A stretch of DNA of 64,000 nucleotides from Unio delphinus (GCA_029339505.1 JAQISU010000233.1:6721001-6785000); one strand, 5' to 3'; counted from the first letter of the stretch, positions 19,060 to 32,344 are shown. Program-made: numbers and translations. Notes: generated from the letters alone by a model not told the origin.

Positions 19060-19830
19060 ATTAAGAATCAGTAACAAACAGAAAACTGTTAAGGGAACAG
19101 AGAAGTTGCTGAACTACTAAACTGATCAAAATGAATATATTTGACAAAAGTAAAGTCGAGCAATTAAAACTAAACTCATGATATATTTGATTTGAAAGAC
19201 AGTTAATAAGCTATAGGCAACTTCAAAAGTAGAGAACTAAGTGTAACAAAAATGACAGTAGATTCAAAATAAAACTTTGTTGTAACATCACGCAAGGGAC
19301 AAAATGGAACATCACAAGAACGTCTGTCAAAATGCACATATGAGTACGATCTACGTTACAGACGTGAAATAAAGATAAAATGAAACGGTATTATTCCACC
19401 TAAAACATTTTTTAACGTTAGTAGATGGAGCATAAAAGATTTTGTTCACTAAAAACGATTACTGATTAAAGAGAGAAACAGTGTCAATGATCGAGCTAGG
19501 ATAGCGTATACCACCAACCTTTTTCATATGGCAGACTGTATTACACACATAGGCATCAGACAAAAAACATCGCTTTTCCGACGTCGTTCTTGTTGTTGGT
19601 GTAGACGTCAAGGTTATGCTTTTGCGTATTGGACACTTTCTCAAACCCTATTTTACGCACAGGCATGAACATTGATGGGTATATTCTTCTTAGTTTCAGC
19701 TACTCCTCACTGGGAAAAGTAGATCATCCTGACCTATTTTTCAGTTACCAGTGATTACATATAACTGTTTCTCTAACAGTTTAGTGAACGACTATGAAAC
19801 CTCATGGGTATAGTTATCTTCAAAGCTACT
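19060..19830. other. Intergenic, nothing supported
   Basis: AT-rich; no exon, RNA gene or mobile element recognised. Confidence 0.4.
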
Positions 19831-19839
19831 ACTAACCCT

Positions 19840-19999
19840 CAGTCCCGGATTACCCATTAGGCAGAGTAGGCAACCTGCCTATGGGACCCGCGACTTTTAT
19901 GGGCCACATTAGGGGCCCCCATGAGACCGTCTGGGACCCCATCTGGGGCCCCAAAAGTTTGAGTGCCTATGGGCCTCCACGGTGCTTAATCCGGCGCTG
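19840..19999 (+). mobile_element. hAT-type MITE, copy 1
   Basis: A 160-base GC-rich element begins CAGTCCCGGATTA and ends TAATCCGGCGCTG; the termini are inverted repeats with two mismatches in 13. It is flanked by a perfect 8-bp duplication CTAACCCT (19832-19839 and 20000-20007), as hAT transposases produce. It has no coding capacity. The related copy at 47165-47341 is inverted. Confidence 0.9.
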
Positions 20000-20007
20000 C
20001 TAACCCT

Positions 20008-20454
20008 TGTAAAACATAGTTCACAATGATTAAAGTCTTACGTTTCCGTACATGCATTACGTTTAGCTCAATTTGGCTGATATTCTTCTATATACAGGCA
20101 TGGAACTTAATCGCTATGGTCGTTTCGGAAGGTAAATGTGGGTTACAATGATCTATTTTTCAGCAATTCGTTAATTGTGCATTTACCTCAGTATATGCGA
20201 CACTGTTAAATGTGCAATACTGAAATATATTCATCTCATCGGCCACTACTCTCCACGGTAGCATGCGATAAACAGATTCACTCTGAGTTATTGCAATCGC
20301 ATCTTCTAAACCAGTCTTACGTACACAACAATAAGCAAGAGAAAACTTATAGAAGGTGAGGAATTTGTAGGCACGGGATTAGCACATCGTGTCATACCAG
20401 ACATGCATCAATCAACGAAAATTATCACATAGGATTATGCTACTCTTCTACTTT
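20008..20454. other. Intergenic, nothing supported
   Basis: No gene, repeat or RNA feature recognised between the MITE and the 18-bp minisatellite. Confidence 0.4.
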
Positions 20455-21650
20455 CAATTCCTTTTGTACACTGTGTCCCCATACTACACTGTGTTCCTTT
20501 ACTACACTGTGTTCCTTTACTACACTGTGTTCCCTTACTACATTGTGTTCCTTTACTACACTGTGTTCATTGTGATGAACGTGTTCCTTTTGTACACTTT
20601 GTTCCCGTACTACACTGTGTTCCCTAACTGAATTGTGTTCCCTTTCTACATTGTCTTCATTTTGTATACCGTGTTCCCTTTGTACACTGTGTTACCTTAT
20701 TACACTATGTTCCCTTACTATACTGTGTTCCTTTACTACACTCTGTTCCCTAATTACACTATGCTCCCTTGCTACACTGTGTTACCTAATTACACTGTGC
20801 TCCCTAATTACACTATGCTCCCTTGCTACATTGTGTTCCTTAAGTACACTGTGTTCCCTTAATATACTGTGTTCCCTTGCTACACTGTGGTACCTAATTA
20901 CACTGTGCTTCCTTGCTACACTGTGTTACCTAATTACACTGTGCTCCCTACTATACTGTGTTCTTTTACAGCAATGTATTCCCTAATTACACTGTGCTCC
21001 CCTGCTACACTGTGTTCCTTTAGTACACTGTGTTCTCTTGCTGTACTGTGTTCCTTTAGTACAATGTGTTCCCTTACTAAACTGTGTTCCCTTGTTACAC
21101 TGTGTTCCCTAATTACACTGTGCTCTCTTGCTACGCTGTGTTCCCTAATTACACTGTGTTACCTTGCTATACTGTGTTCCTTTAGTACACTGTGTTCCCT
21201 TGCTACATTGTGTTCCCTTACTACACTGTATTCGCTTGCTACACTGTGTTCCCTTATTACACTGTGTTCCCTTACTACACTGTGTTTCCTTACTATACTG
21301 TGTTCCCTTACTACAATGTGTTCCCTTGCTACACTGTATTCCTTTAGTACACTATGTTCCATCGCTACACTGTGTTCCTTTAGTACACTGTGTTCCCATG
21401 CTATACTGTGTTCCTTTAGTACACTATGTTTCCTTGCTACATTGTGTTCCATCACTACACTGTGTTCCATTACTACATTGTGTTACCTTGCTACACTGTG
21501 TTTCCTCACTATACTGTGTTACCTTGCTACACTGTGTTACCTTACTTCACTGTTTTTCCTTGCTACATTGTGTTGCCTTGCTATACTATGTTCCATTACT
21601 ACATTGTATTCCTGTATTCCTTTGCTACACTGTGTTCCCTTACTGTCAGA
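20455..21650. repeat. Minisatellite of about 18 bp, left part
   Basis: Roughly 65 copies of CTACACTGTGTTCCCTTA-type units with point variants. Because 18 is a multiple of three, several frames stay open and give repetitive pseudo-proteins. The same unit resumes at 24487-24715, beyond a compound insertion. Confidence 0.9.
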
Positions 21651-22188
21651 TTCTCGCGGGTCATGAATGTTATTCGTATAATATTGTATAAGCCCCGCTT
21701 GTCAAAGGGTAAGCGTTACGTATCATTTTATCAAAGGGCATTGCACAACATATAATAACAACACTACAACCCCCTCCTCTCTGACCCTCGTTATCTAAGA
21801 GATAACCGCCCACTGTATAATTGCCCGGTTAGAGTATAGAATGTATATGGTAACCTGAGCTGGTATATTGAACAAAACAACTACGAGCCCTCGTAAAGAT
21901 AAATACACAATTTAATCAAATACATACACAATGAAATTCCCTTTCATTAGGAATACACACGGTTTAGAATTGAACTTTCACCGAATTACAAATAGATTGA
22001 AATAGAATTAAACAAATTTAGCCGTTCTATTACTGATACTTAAAAATCATCATAGGATCGAGTGTCCAATCAAAATCATCTGCTTCGTTCGATTTTCATA
22101 GCCTGTTATCCTCGAACTACGTTCACTGCTCAATCCAATGTTGATCTAGAAGTTCCTGTCTCTCGAGATACTTTTCCCTCGTGGATGT
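21651..22188. other. Unclassified sequence inside the interrupted minisatellite
   Basis: It lies between the left minisatellite and the LINE fragment. It contains the palindrome-like GTTATCTAAGAGATAAC near 21793. No coding content recognised. It was probably brought in with, or before, the LINE. Confidence 0.35.
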
Positions 22189-22465
22189 TCCGTTTGTGTA
22201 TTCATTAGTACTTCACAACTGGACTATTGTAACAATTATGTCTGGTTCGTCACAATATCTACACCAGAAACTTAAAAAAGTTCAAAACACAGCTGCTCGG
22301 ATCATCTTTAGAGTACCTCAGTCAGAGCACACCTCACCACTGTTATGTACCCTACACTGGCTATCCATTCGATACAGAATCAAACACAAAATTTTGTTCT
22401 CAGTGCTAAGTTTCACTGACAGACTCCAGTCCAACATACCTATCCGGTCTCACCTATGTGCATAC

Positions 22466-23755
22466 TAGAGCTGTACCGATGTCACTTTTTGCCGATTATG
22501 CCGATACCGCGTATAGCCGATTATCAAAATTGCCGATACCGATTATGAGACCGATTATTTGATTATCATATTATGTACTCAGGTATAAGCCATCAAATTT
22601 AGAAAACTATAAAGGCCTGGAATGGGGGGGGGGAGAGGGGGGCTTATCCGGGCTCTTGAAACAATGTGTCCAAATAAATTACTACTCTGTTGTCCACAGA
22701 CCGTGGGGGTGGGCGATGTTTTGTTTTTTGCAAACAGGAAAGTTTCGCGGCACAATAAATATAATCACTATGTAAATTGAGGCAAAGCTTTTGAGTTTAT
22801 TGCCGACTTTCTATGAGCAAAGGTCGTCGGCTTGCTTTGACGACAACAAATACTCGTTATTGCTGCGGCAACATCAGATAATTGTAACACATTGATATAG
22901 AATTGTTTTATTTGTTTAGTATATGTCGGTGCTTCAAAGGTACAGTAAAACCTGTTATGACTTATGAGAGACCGCCCCTTCTGCCAGATGGTGGCTTGGT
23001 GAAACACTAACAAAAGAAATAAAAAATAATTTAAAAAAATCCGGAAATGATTCTCACTTACTAGTATTAAAGACAATGAGTTCGTTCACCCTCTAGGCAT
23101 TACGGATTAACTGAAAGACAGACGACGTACTCAAACCTACACTGAAGCCCTTTCAAACAATTTCTCACTGGGACATAAGGACTATCGGTGTTTTGTGAGT
23201 TTTCATAAAGATAAAGAAAAAACACAAACCTCAAAATTGACTTTGTATATATCCATCATTACTCCCTTTGATGTTAATCTTACTGGCTATTCACATGACT
23301 TTGGCACTACAATGGCGGTTAGCGACATGTACTTTAGTCTGGTTTACTGCAGTTTACAAATGTTACCGGACGCTAGAGTTGAAAATTTCGCACAACTGGC
23401 AGCAAGATAAATTCTTTTTAAATACTTTATTAGAGCAATCTCTTTGTTACAAAAGATTAATTGATGGTTCGATGTGTTTATCTCGATATATGGTTATTCG
23501 ACTATACAGTAGTGTTAGTTAATGAGCAACTTGTTTGCATACTGCATTTATCCCGAGCTCTAGTGTTACAAAGGATTAAGACTAAGTTACGGTCAATCAA
23601 AACGCGACTGCATATACAACTTTTATCAGGAAAAATTGGTTATTTAAAAAAATTATTTGCATCGGCACCGATTATTTTTGCCGATACCCGATTATACCGA
23701 TTGTGCTAATAATCGGCCCGATTACGCGTACGGGCGATTAATCGGTACAGCTCTA
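22466..23755. mobile_element. Non-autonomous hAT-type element nested in LINE copy B
   Basis: A 1290-base element with perfect 15-bp inverted termini TAGAGCTGTACCGAT and a perfect 8-bp target duplication GTGCATAC (22458-22465 and 23756-23763). Subterminal CCGATTATNCCGAT-type repeats lie at both ends. No transposase ORF is recognisable inside; a G-rich run lies near 22625-22650. It is either an internally replaced derivative or a long MITE. Confidence 0.9.
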
Positions 23756-23823
23756 GTGCATACACCAGCAAGATACATACGCTCCTCTTCTGACAATCGT
23801 ATATTAATTGTTCCCACTATGAA

Positions 23824-24111
23824 CCGCTCCCGTGGCCTAGTAGTTAGAGAGTCCGCCACGGAAGCGAGAGGTCGTGGGTTCGATCATACCAAAGACATAC
23901 ACAAATGGTACTAACAGCTGCCTCGCTTGACACTCAGAATTAAGAGGTTAGTGTTAGGACTGGTCGGCCTGGTGTCAGGATAATGTGACTTGATGGGACA
24001 TCATGCTACATGTCTGCAGCATGATGCCTAAGTGCTAGACACTGCAGACATCGTAGCAATATGACTGAAAAATTGTTAAAGCTACGTTAAAAATCCTAAT
24101 CAAACAAAAAC
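23824..24111 (+). mobile_element. tRNA-derived SINE, copy 1, nested in LINE copy B
   Basis: The head has a pol III A box (GTGGCCTAGTAGTTAGAG) and B box (GGGTTCGATC). The body contains TTAAGAGGTTAGTGTTAGGA and the tail GTTAAAGCTACGTTAAAAATCC. Flanks GTTCCCACTATGAA (23810-23823) and GTTCCCTCTATGAA (24112-24125) form a 14-bp target duplication with one mismatch. Confidence 0.9.
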
Positions 24112-24428
24112 GTTCCCTCTATGAAAACGAAGTCATATGGACAACGTTTTTTTACATACCAGGGCCCGGCGATGTGGAACGAATTGCCCATTGAAATTAT
24201 ACACAAAGACACAGTGATCCCTTTCAAGAGTGCTGTTAAAACTCACTCTTTTCGACTGCAAGAACAAACTTAGAGACCTAATAATGTTTTGTACCTTATA
24301 TGTTTTCAGTATGTTTTATGTTTTCCAATTTCATGGGTTTCGTTTTCTGTAGTCATATCATTATAGATGTTGTAAAGCGCTTATAGCTTATAATGATTAG
24401 GCGCTATACAAAGTCATTATTATTATTC

Positions 24429-24479
<51 letters not shown>

Positions 24480-24486
24480 GTACGCT

Positions 24487-24715
24487 TTTTTCCTTAAGTA
24501 TAATGTATTACTTTTGTACAATGTGTTCGTAAAGTACACTTTCTTCATTTAGTATACTGTGTTTCTTTAGTACACTGTGTTTCTGTAGTACACAATGTTC
24601 ATATAGTACACTATGTTCCTTGATATTTACTTTTTTCCGTGTGTAAACCCTGTTTTTTTAAAAAATACATTATGTTCCTTTAGTACACTCTGTATTCTTT
24701 AATACGCTCTGTTCC
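24487..24715. repeat. Minisatellite of about 18 bp, right part
   Basis: Degenerate TTTAGTACACTGTGTTCC units, the same family as 20455-21650. Confidence 0.8.
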
Positions 24716-25484
24716 GCGTCTGAATGTGGGCGACAAGAGGTGTTCGTCCGATTCTGTGAAATTGCTTTAACTCCAAGTATTTCTAGCAATCGTTTGTGAA
24801 ATGTTTACATGCAAAAAGCTTACAAGCTTACATACATCAAGTTCCTTTTGTCTCAATGTATGTAAAGTAAGAGTATACCCTTTGGGACTACCTAAACCCC
24901 ATTTGACTATGTTCAGTAGTTGTTTTTTTATATATGTGTATGTGTTCTCATTCTTCAGTTAAAGCATGCATAAGAAAACACATATTTCTATCCTAAACGT
25001 GTTGTGGGTTCTAATTTAGAAATTAAACGCCATTTAATAAATGGGAAGGTTTGACAGGAACAGTTTTAGCTGACAGGGTGGATTAGAGTGTAGCCCCTTT
25101 GTAGCCAGCTAAGTGTCAATGTAATTATTGATCAGGAACAAAATCGGTTGAGAAAGTAGAGAGGGCACATGACCTCCCATTTCGGGACGCTCATTTTCGT
25201 TATCGTAGATATAATTGACATGTTGCTTGATATTTAGTTATCTAAAATATGGCAGATGGTTGGGAGTAGATGAAAATGTCAGTTTTTTTCTCACGATTAC
25301 CGACTGCTGAGATCGGACAATGGTGTATAGTAATAGTTGAATTAGGTTTTCAAAATGATTTTATAATAATTATGTTGTTCAGATACTGTCTTGTGTTTAA
25401 TTACATAGAGCAATTCTAGTGACTATTCAAAAACTCTGAGGCAAGAAGAAATCTGCTGGTCATTACAGTGAGCTATGAATAAAT

Positions 25485-25488
<4 letters not shown>
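24716..25488. other. Intergenic, nothing supported
   Basis: AT-rich sequence with no recognisable gene or repeat. Confidence 0.4.

Positions 25489-25563
<75 letters not shown>
25489..25563. repeat. (AT)n microsatellite
   Basis: TA dinucleotide run of about 75 bases. Confidence 0.95.
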
Positions 25564-25566
<3 letters not shown>

Positions 25567-25739
25567 GAGTATTTCTACATGTGTAAAATTTAGAATTTCG
25601 AATTATATGAAACGCAACGAAAAAGTATTAAGGTTGCACGTGACTGGTGGATTTTTTTAAAGTGTCATAAATTTCCCTCTTCATGAACGCTGAAATCATT
25701 GTAATCTATTTACAAAATGTTTTGCTTTTTTAGATCAAA

Positions 25740-26865
25740 GAAATCGTATACCAAAACTGACAAAGGTTATGAATTATATACCAGAAATGCCAAATGTTTC
25801 AGATCATATACTGGATATGACAAATGTCATAAATCATATATTAGAAATGCCAAATGTTATAAATCATATACAATAAATATCAAATGCCAAAAGTTTTAAA
25901 AAATATACAAGAAATGCCAAATGTTACAAATCATATGTTAGAAATGCCAAATGTTACAAATCATATGTTAGAAATGCCAAATGTTTTAAATCATTTAATA
26001 GAAATGCCAAATGTTATAAATCATATACTAGAAAATACAAATGCTATAAATCATTTACTTGCAATAGTAAATGTTATAAATCATATACTAGAAAAAAAAA
26101 ACAAATGCAATAAGTCATATAATAGCAATAGCAACGGTTATAAATCATATACTAGAAATGCCAAATGATTTAGATCATATACTAGAAATACCAAATGATG
26201 TAAATAATATGCTACAATTGCTAAATGTTTTATATCTGACATTAGAAATGCCAAATGTTATAAATAAAATACTAGAAATGACAAATACCATAACTCATAC
26301 ACTAGAAATGCCAAATACCATAACTCATACACAAGAAATGCTAAATGTTGTAAATCATATACTACTAATGCCAAATGTTGTAAATCATACACTAGAAATG
26401 CCACATGTTGCAAATCATATACTAGTAATGCCAAATGTTGTAAATCATATACTAGAAATGCTAAATGCTATAAATCATATACTAGAAATACCAAATGCTA
26501 TAAATCATATACTAGCAATAGTAAATGTTATAACTCATACACTAGAAATGCTAAATGTTGTAAATCATACACTAGAAATGCCAAATGCTGTAAATCATAT
26601 ACTAGTAATGCCAAATGTTGTAAATCATACACTAGAAATGCCAAATGCTATAAATCATATACTAGTAATGCCAAATGTTGTAAATCATATACTAGAAATG
26701 CTAAATGTTATAAATCATATACTAGAAATACCAAATGTTATAAATCATATACTAGAAATACCAAATGTTGTTAATCTTCTATAAAAAAAAATGCCAAATA
26801 TTATAAATAATATACTAAAAATTCCAAATGCTATAAATCATATAATACAAATGCCAAATCATTGC
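25740..26865. repeat. Minisatellite with 30-bp units
   Basis: About 37 copies of an ATGCCAAATGTTATAAATCA unit followed by TATACTAGAA. The 30-bp length keeps frames open, giving a 208-codon frame (26158-26784) with a ten-residue repeat (MPNVINHILE). This is an array artefact rather than a gene, since flanking units are out of frame or stopped. Confidence 0.9.
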
Positions 26866-26869
26866 ATAT

Positions 26870-27480
26870 TTCCTACGCACCGAGATCTGAAATATATAAA
26901 TAACAGTTATTTAGATGACAGACACAACTAAAGACAACGTTGACGAAAACTGCTGATCATTGTAGTTGTGTTTTCGTTTGGGGTGCTCAATGTTTGTTTA
27001 GAAGAAATTACTTGCAACTGTTTGGTCAGTGCGTGACCCTCTTTCAATTATTGTATTCATGAAGAGGACTACGCGGGAACATTTTGTATACACCTAACTC
27101 TCTTTAAAGGTCAATTAGGGCCTTAATTTAAACGACGTGTATTATGCATGACTTCAGTATCCTAGGTGATGCACATATATGACATGTAATTAAACTCCAA
27201 GATCAGAATGAGATACGTACAATGTGTATTTCATCAAAGAAAAGGTCACCGTGTAATGGATCCTCGGCTCCCCATCATCGAATAACGGTTTAATACGGTT
27301 GGAGACATTGAATCCTAATTTACAATAGAACATCTTTCTTTGCTACTATCACAGAATGCTTAGTTAAACACAAACGTAGACAAGAACCCCAATACGACAT
27401 TGTTTGGTCTTTCGAGTGCGATCACATAACATTCAAGAAGATGATTCACCGTTTTGTGTTATGCCAACCTACCTAACTAC
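26870..27480. other. Intergenic, nothing supported
   Basis: No gene or repeat recognised. Confidence 0.4.
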
Positions 27481-27539
27481 CATCCTACCTACCTACCTAC
27501 ATACTCAGATACGTACATATGTGTGCGTACGTGCGTGCG

Positions 27540-27635
27540 TATGTGCATGCATACATACATACATACATACATACATACATACATACATACATACATACAT
27601 ACATACATACATACATACATACATACATACATACA
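27540..27635. repeat. (ACAT)n microsatellite
   Basis: Tetranucleotide CATA run of about 95 bases, with ACCT/ACGT variants just upstream. Confidence 0.95.
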
Positions 27636-27986
27636 TGCTATGAATATTTCGTTCGAAGAAAGCATTTATTTTGCAATCGAATATGAAATGACACAGAATA
27701 AAGTTAGCTCAAGACGGCTATGGTTGAACTCTTTTAAAGGTTCTATCTTCTGTAATTATTGCTGCTAATTAAGGATTTTGTTTATACTGCTTTTGTTCCT
27801 TTATATTCCGATCAGATCGTCATTCCATGTGTAATAATAAGAAGACAGACATACAATGGAAAGCAATATGTACACACGTGTATTGCCTGTCATAGCTTAA
27901 AGAAGACTTTATTCTAAAATGCTTTGCCAAAATCGAAAACAATTTTGCTTATATTATAAGGATATTAATGACAAGACTATCCTTGC

Positions 27987-27993
<7 letters not shown>

Positions 27994-28018
<25 letters not shown>

Positions 28019-28068
28019 TTGTGTGTGTAGACAAACGCAGTGATTTTATTATCATGATTTTTTAAAAT

Positions 28069-28127
<59 letters not shown>

Positions 28128-28130
28128 TGT
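27994..28130. repeat. (GT)n and (ATTT)n microsatellites
   Basis: GT run at about 27994-28028 and ATTT tetranucleotide run at about 28066-28127. Confidence 0.9.
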
Positions 28131-28842
28131 TAGTGGAACGGTTAACGATTGGCAAACACTTTCATCTACGGAAAGGGAGAAGACATGTTTGATCTGATTG
28201 TAGTATATTTTATACAATTTTATTTTTTATGACATACAAATTTATAATTGTTTACAATGAAGTAACGTATACAGTAGGGATTCTTGTGTGCATTTAACAA
28301 GATAATAATAAAATACATTAGTTATTACACGGTATTTTACTTCGTGTTATGACATCTTGGGATGCGATAGCTATACTTGTATTTGGAATATTTTCTATAG
28401 AGTCTACCTCCAGCAGTTTCTTATGACAAATTATAAATAAGTGCATATGGGTATACCGTACTTTGGGCAAACTGTATTTATTACAGGATGTTAGCATAAG
28501 AACTGGTTACAAAACAATGTACTAAATGTAAATTTGAAATGTATATTCTGGGTGAAGCGTCATTATGTCATGTCTTTCGAATAGATAATCACTAGGAGGG
28601 ATAGGTTTTCTTTTTGACATCAAGAGAAAGTGTCCTTACAATGGCGCCTCAACTCGCTAGCAATGTATAACTTTTATTATACTGGGGGGAGACAGAATTT
28701 CAGTTTATAAACATGGTTGTCTTCACATCTAACGAGTGTTGATACAATTAGAAATAGCGCATAACAATCGTGTTTTCATTCCCTAACAACGAAAGTTTTA
28801 TTGTTACATCTTAAGTATCCGTTTATAACTAGCGAAATTATG

Positions 28843-28844
<2 letters not shown>
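28131..28844. other. Intergenic, nothing supported
   Basis: AT-rich sequence without recognised features. Confidence 0.4.

Positions 28845-28847
<3 letters not shown>

Positions 28848-28910
<63 letters not shown>
28848..28910. repeat. (CT)n microsatellite
   Basis: CT dinucleotide run of about 62 bases. Confidence 0.95.
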
Positions 28911-28913
<3 letters not shown>

Positions 28914-31385
28914 ACCTAATACAGTTTATTAGTATGAGTATTCACGCGTTAAAAACTTATTAGCTTGGCATTTCTTGTTTTGAGGAGTTGAGAAGATTGT
29001 AAGAAAATTGCTTAAAAGAGAAAAGACAAACCTAGTACATGTAGTTGTAACTCTAAAGATTTTGATAAGAATTCACAAAACTTTGAAATTTCTAATTGCT
29101 TACGATAACGGCGACACAGATAAAACTAACTTACACGTTCTTGTCTATGTAGTATATTGTGTTTATTACCTAGTATAGTTCTAAACATGGTTGAAGCGGG
29201 AGTATTGCATTCTTTAAATTTTCTGCTTTCTTAACGCGTCAACACAAAATTTGGTGAACTTGTACGCTTAGTTCAAAATTACACCAATATTAATTTAGTA
29301 GTTAACATTTGAGCGTAACATTATTATTATTATTATTTTCTAAAAGGGCACATGTATGGAGTTTTGGGCACAACCGTATCTGTATCGTTATTATCAATAT
29401 TATTCAGAACAAATACAAACAATGTGTGGTTCTAGTTACATGACGAAAAAAAAGAAATATTCGGGCAGCAAGGTTGGTGCTTTTTTAGGACCTTTTTGGG
29501 GTATAAACGGATTGAAATTAAGCATAATGTAGAAACAAATAAGGTAGAAAAAAGTACCATTTGTATCCTGAATTTAACTTGGATTGCAGTTACATACTTT
29601 TGTCAGTGTTCTCTTTTTCCTTAAATTCTTTTGTTAGTTTTTCAATCTTAATAATGTACTGTCGGCAGGCAACAATAGGGTCGATCGTGTAACCAGAACC
29701 CAGCATAATTGTTTTTGCCTTATAATAATAGTGTGTACCAAAAGACATATTAAAGGAATACACGTTTTCAAGACAATTATAAAATCCGTTGCTGTGAACT
29801 ACAGCAATTCAAATAGAAGAATTACTGCAAGCCATTTCTTTCTGCAGTACATTATTTTGCCACTCTTAAAGTGAATTGAAGTTGAAAAAAGATCTTTTTA
29901 AAAGAAGACAGAGAATCTTAACATTATTTTAAAGTCATTCTAGAAGTTCTCGATATATATTTTTATAACTATCACTGGTAAATGTCATTAACATTCATAT
30001 GATGACTAAAATGAGATAAAGTTCTTTGTTTTTCTTAATTATTACATGTTTTCAGCCTGAAGATCCAGTTAATGAGTGTAATTTATGTGTTCACTCTTTG
30101 GTCGTCCTTCGTACAATTGAAAAATGCACTTCGAACAGGACGGCTGTTGTCAAAATTATCAAAGTGACCCATATTACCCGAATCATTTTAAGCTTAAAAT
30201 AATTTTTGTATGGAAATATCTACACCAAAAAACAAACAAACAAACAAACAAAGCAGACGGTTAATTCCCATGATAATACAATGTCTTCTCACTTTGATTC
30301 GAGTATTTTCACAGCAGACTGTTCCCGTTCACGAGACGCAAACAACGCTCTTACAGAACCCAACTCGTTTTCCGTTTATTCGCGACCTGACGAAACCATA
30401 TAAAAATCGTAGGATATGGCAGATAATATCTTTCGTACGCTTTATCCAAGTTGTCCTAATATATGAGTGACCTGATTTAGCAGTCTACCTTTTGGCCTAC
30501 AGAAGAACTGTTTCTCGTTCTCCGACATTTGAAGTCGCTATCAATTATCTATGTTGAGTCTATGTTAACAGAAATATATGTCGGTGTCCACTGTGGTTTA
30601 CATATAGCCACATATATGTTATAGAACATTATGTTGTCTATCGATCGGCCTTAAATTTATTGACAATTTCAAAGAGGAAAAAAAAAACCTTATAGCAAGA
30701 TATTCAAAATTTTCCAAATATCTCCTTATAATCGAAGCAATCGGATTAAAACAGAGATTCACTTATAGCACTAAAAAGTAGATCCGACAGACTACGATAC
30801 AGTTTCATATCCTCTTGATCTTGGAAATCCAGGTTCATTTATTTTAGTAATCAAGGTCCAATGCTGCTTTTCTTGTTGGGGGGGGGGGGGGGGGGGATTC
30901 GGGGCAGACATGATGGAGCTAGATTGTGAGAGGAGTGTGAAACCTGATCTGATATAAAAAAAAATAATTATTAACTTTCTTTTTGAAGTTACGTTGTTTA
31001 CTGTCTATTCAGTCAAGTATTTATTGTCTGTAATATCGAGAATGCTGTTTTATCTTTTTCTTTGTTTTTGACGGCTAACAATACGTTCCAAGTTTTAATA
31101 ATTGACGTCTCGTATATATTCACCTTTCTGATGGTTTAACAGCAGAAGCTGAATCTGTGTTTGATAAAATTTAGGTGCCAAATCTCAATTGTTGTAAATT
31201 AAATAAATCTTTCGAAAATATCACAGTTTGAATATCTTCAAAAGTCTGTGTTCTGTATTTTTGGCATATGAATTTACGATATTAAACATTTTCTTAGAAT
31301 ATTAATCGTCTTTTGTAACTGAACCACTGACTGATTCAAAAATAATAAATATTAAGCATTAATATTGCACTCGACTATATTCATG
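28911..31385. other. Intergenic with short simple repeats
   Basis: No supported gene. Contains an (AAAC)n run near 30230-30252 and a poly-G run of about 20 bases near 30877-30897. The rest is AT-rich. Confidence 0.4.
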
Positions 31386-31389
31386 TGCA

Positions 31390-31500
31390 ATTAGCAGTCC
31401 ATTGTAATAAATATGTCACATTCCGCCTCTTTTGTAGAAATTCCCCAAAACCAATGATCACGCGGGGAAAATTACAAAAGAGCTACTTGACCCTATTTTA
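31390..31500 (+). repeat. Direct repeat flanking the 38-bp array, left copy
   Basis: GCAGTCCATTGTAATAAA, GAAATTCCCCAA, ATCACGCGGG and ACAAAAGAGCTA occur here and, in the same order and spacing, at about 35424-35530. Confidence 0.6.
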
Positions 31501-32344
31501 AGGAATAGTGGCAGAACCCTGACATGTATTGTTACATTTTTATGAAATTAAAAGAAAAGCAGCCACTATTTCATATCATTGTACTAGAATAATAAGTGGG
31601 AAAATGCGTGGAACACTAAAGCAAAGAAACCAGTTCAGTTTTTGTGAAAAGGCTCATCTTTGGGTAAAATCTCAGCTCAAATTGTGCATGCTGTTTATTT
31701 ATAAAGCACGATAAGATAATTGCATTGATATCCATGTTTTGAAAGGAGTTAGTTAGTATAGAGTCTAACATTTACATAAAACACTTAAATTTAACTTTAA
31801 AAAAAAAATTCACAGAGGAAGTGAGGTTGGTAGATGACTTATGTCCTCAAGTTGAGAATTTGATAAAAGTATGGCATCGTCAGACATGTTCTCTCTGCAG
31901 TCTGTTTAAGAATTTTCGTAATCTTTCTTGATTTTAAAATCACCTATGTACGTATAAAAATAGATCACCGTGTATTTACCGATTCGTTTACCAGAAGATA
32001 TCATTCTTCGATATCCTCAAACTGTTTTTATTCATTTCCTTCTCTTTCTCACCTGTACACTTCGCCATTGCTTTTGGTATCTTCTTTTGATACTCCAAAT
32101 CTTTCTGGAGATGATGCCAATGTTTGGCTTGATGAATTCGTAGCAAATTTGGGTATGTTCTGTATTAAGCTTTTCATCTATTGTAAAAAGATATAACTTT
32201 CTCATTTTACGGCTGCTTATATATTTACAGAAAAAAAAAAAACTATTAGATGTTGGATTACTTTCTTACCCTTATGTTTTCACTTTGTGCTGTTTGTGAA
32301 TGTTATTCATACAATTTAGGAAATAACTGTTGAAAGCATATTAA

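Larger units (their letters stand above)
22189..24480 (+). mobile_element. LINE copy B, interrupted by a hAT element and a SINE
   Basis: LINE pieces at about 22189-22465, 23756-23823 and 24112-24480 are collinear with 13513-14210 of copy A (for example QKLKKVQNTAARIIF, then WNELPIEI, then the GCGCTATACAAAG end and an ATT run). Two separate insertions with their own target duplications split it. The reading frame is broken, so the copy is dead. Confidence 0.85.

Noticed and set aside
20389..21755. Several long open frames with Cys/Leu/Tyr-rich repeats
   Set aside because: They are produced by the 18-bp minisatellite in three frames and on both strands.
25884..26784. Repetitive MPNVINHILE open frames as a gene
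   Set aside because: They arise from the 30-bp array. There is no start context, non-repeat domain or conserved end.
27404..27768. His-Thr-Tyr-Ile repeat frames
   Set aside because: They are translations of the ACAT tetranucleotide run.
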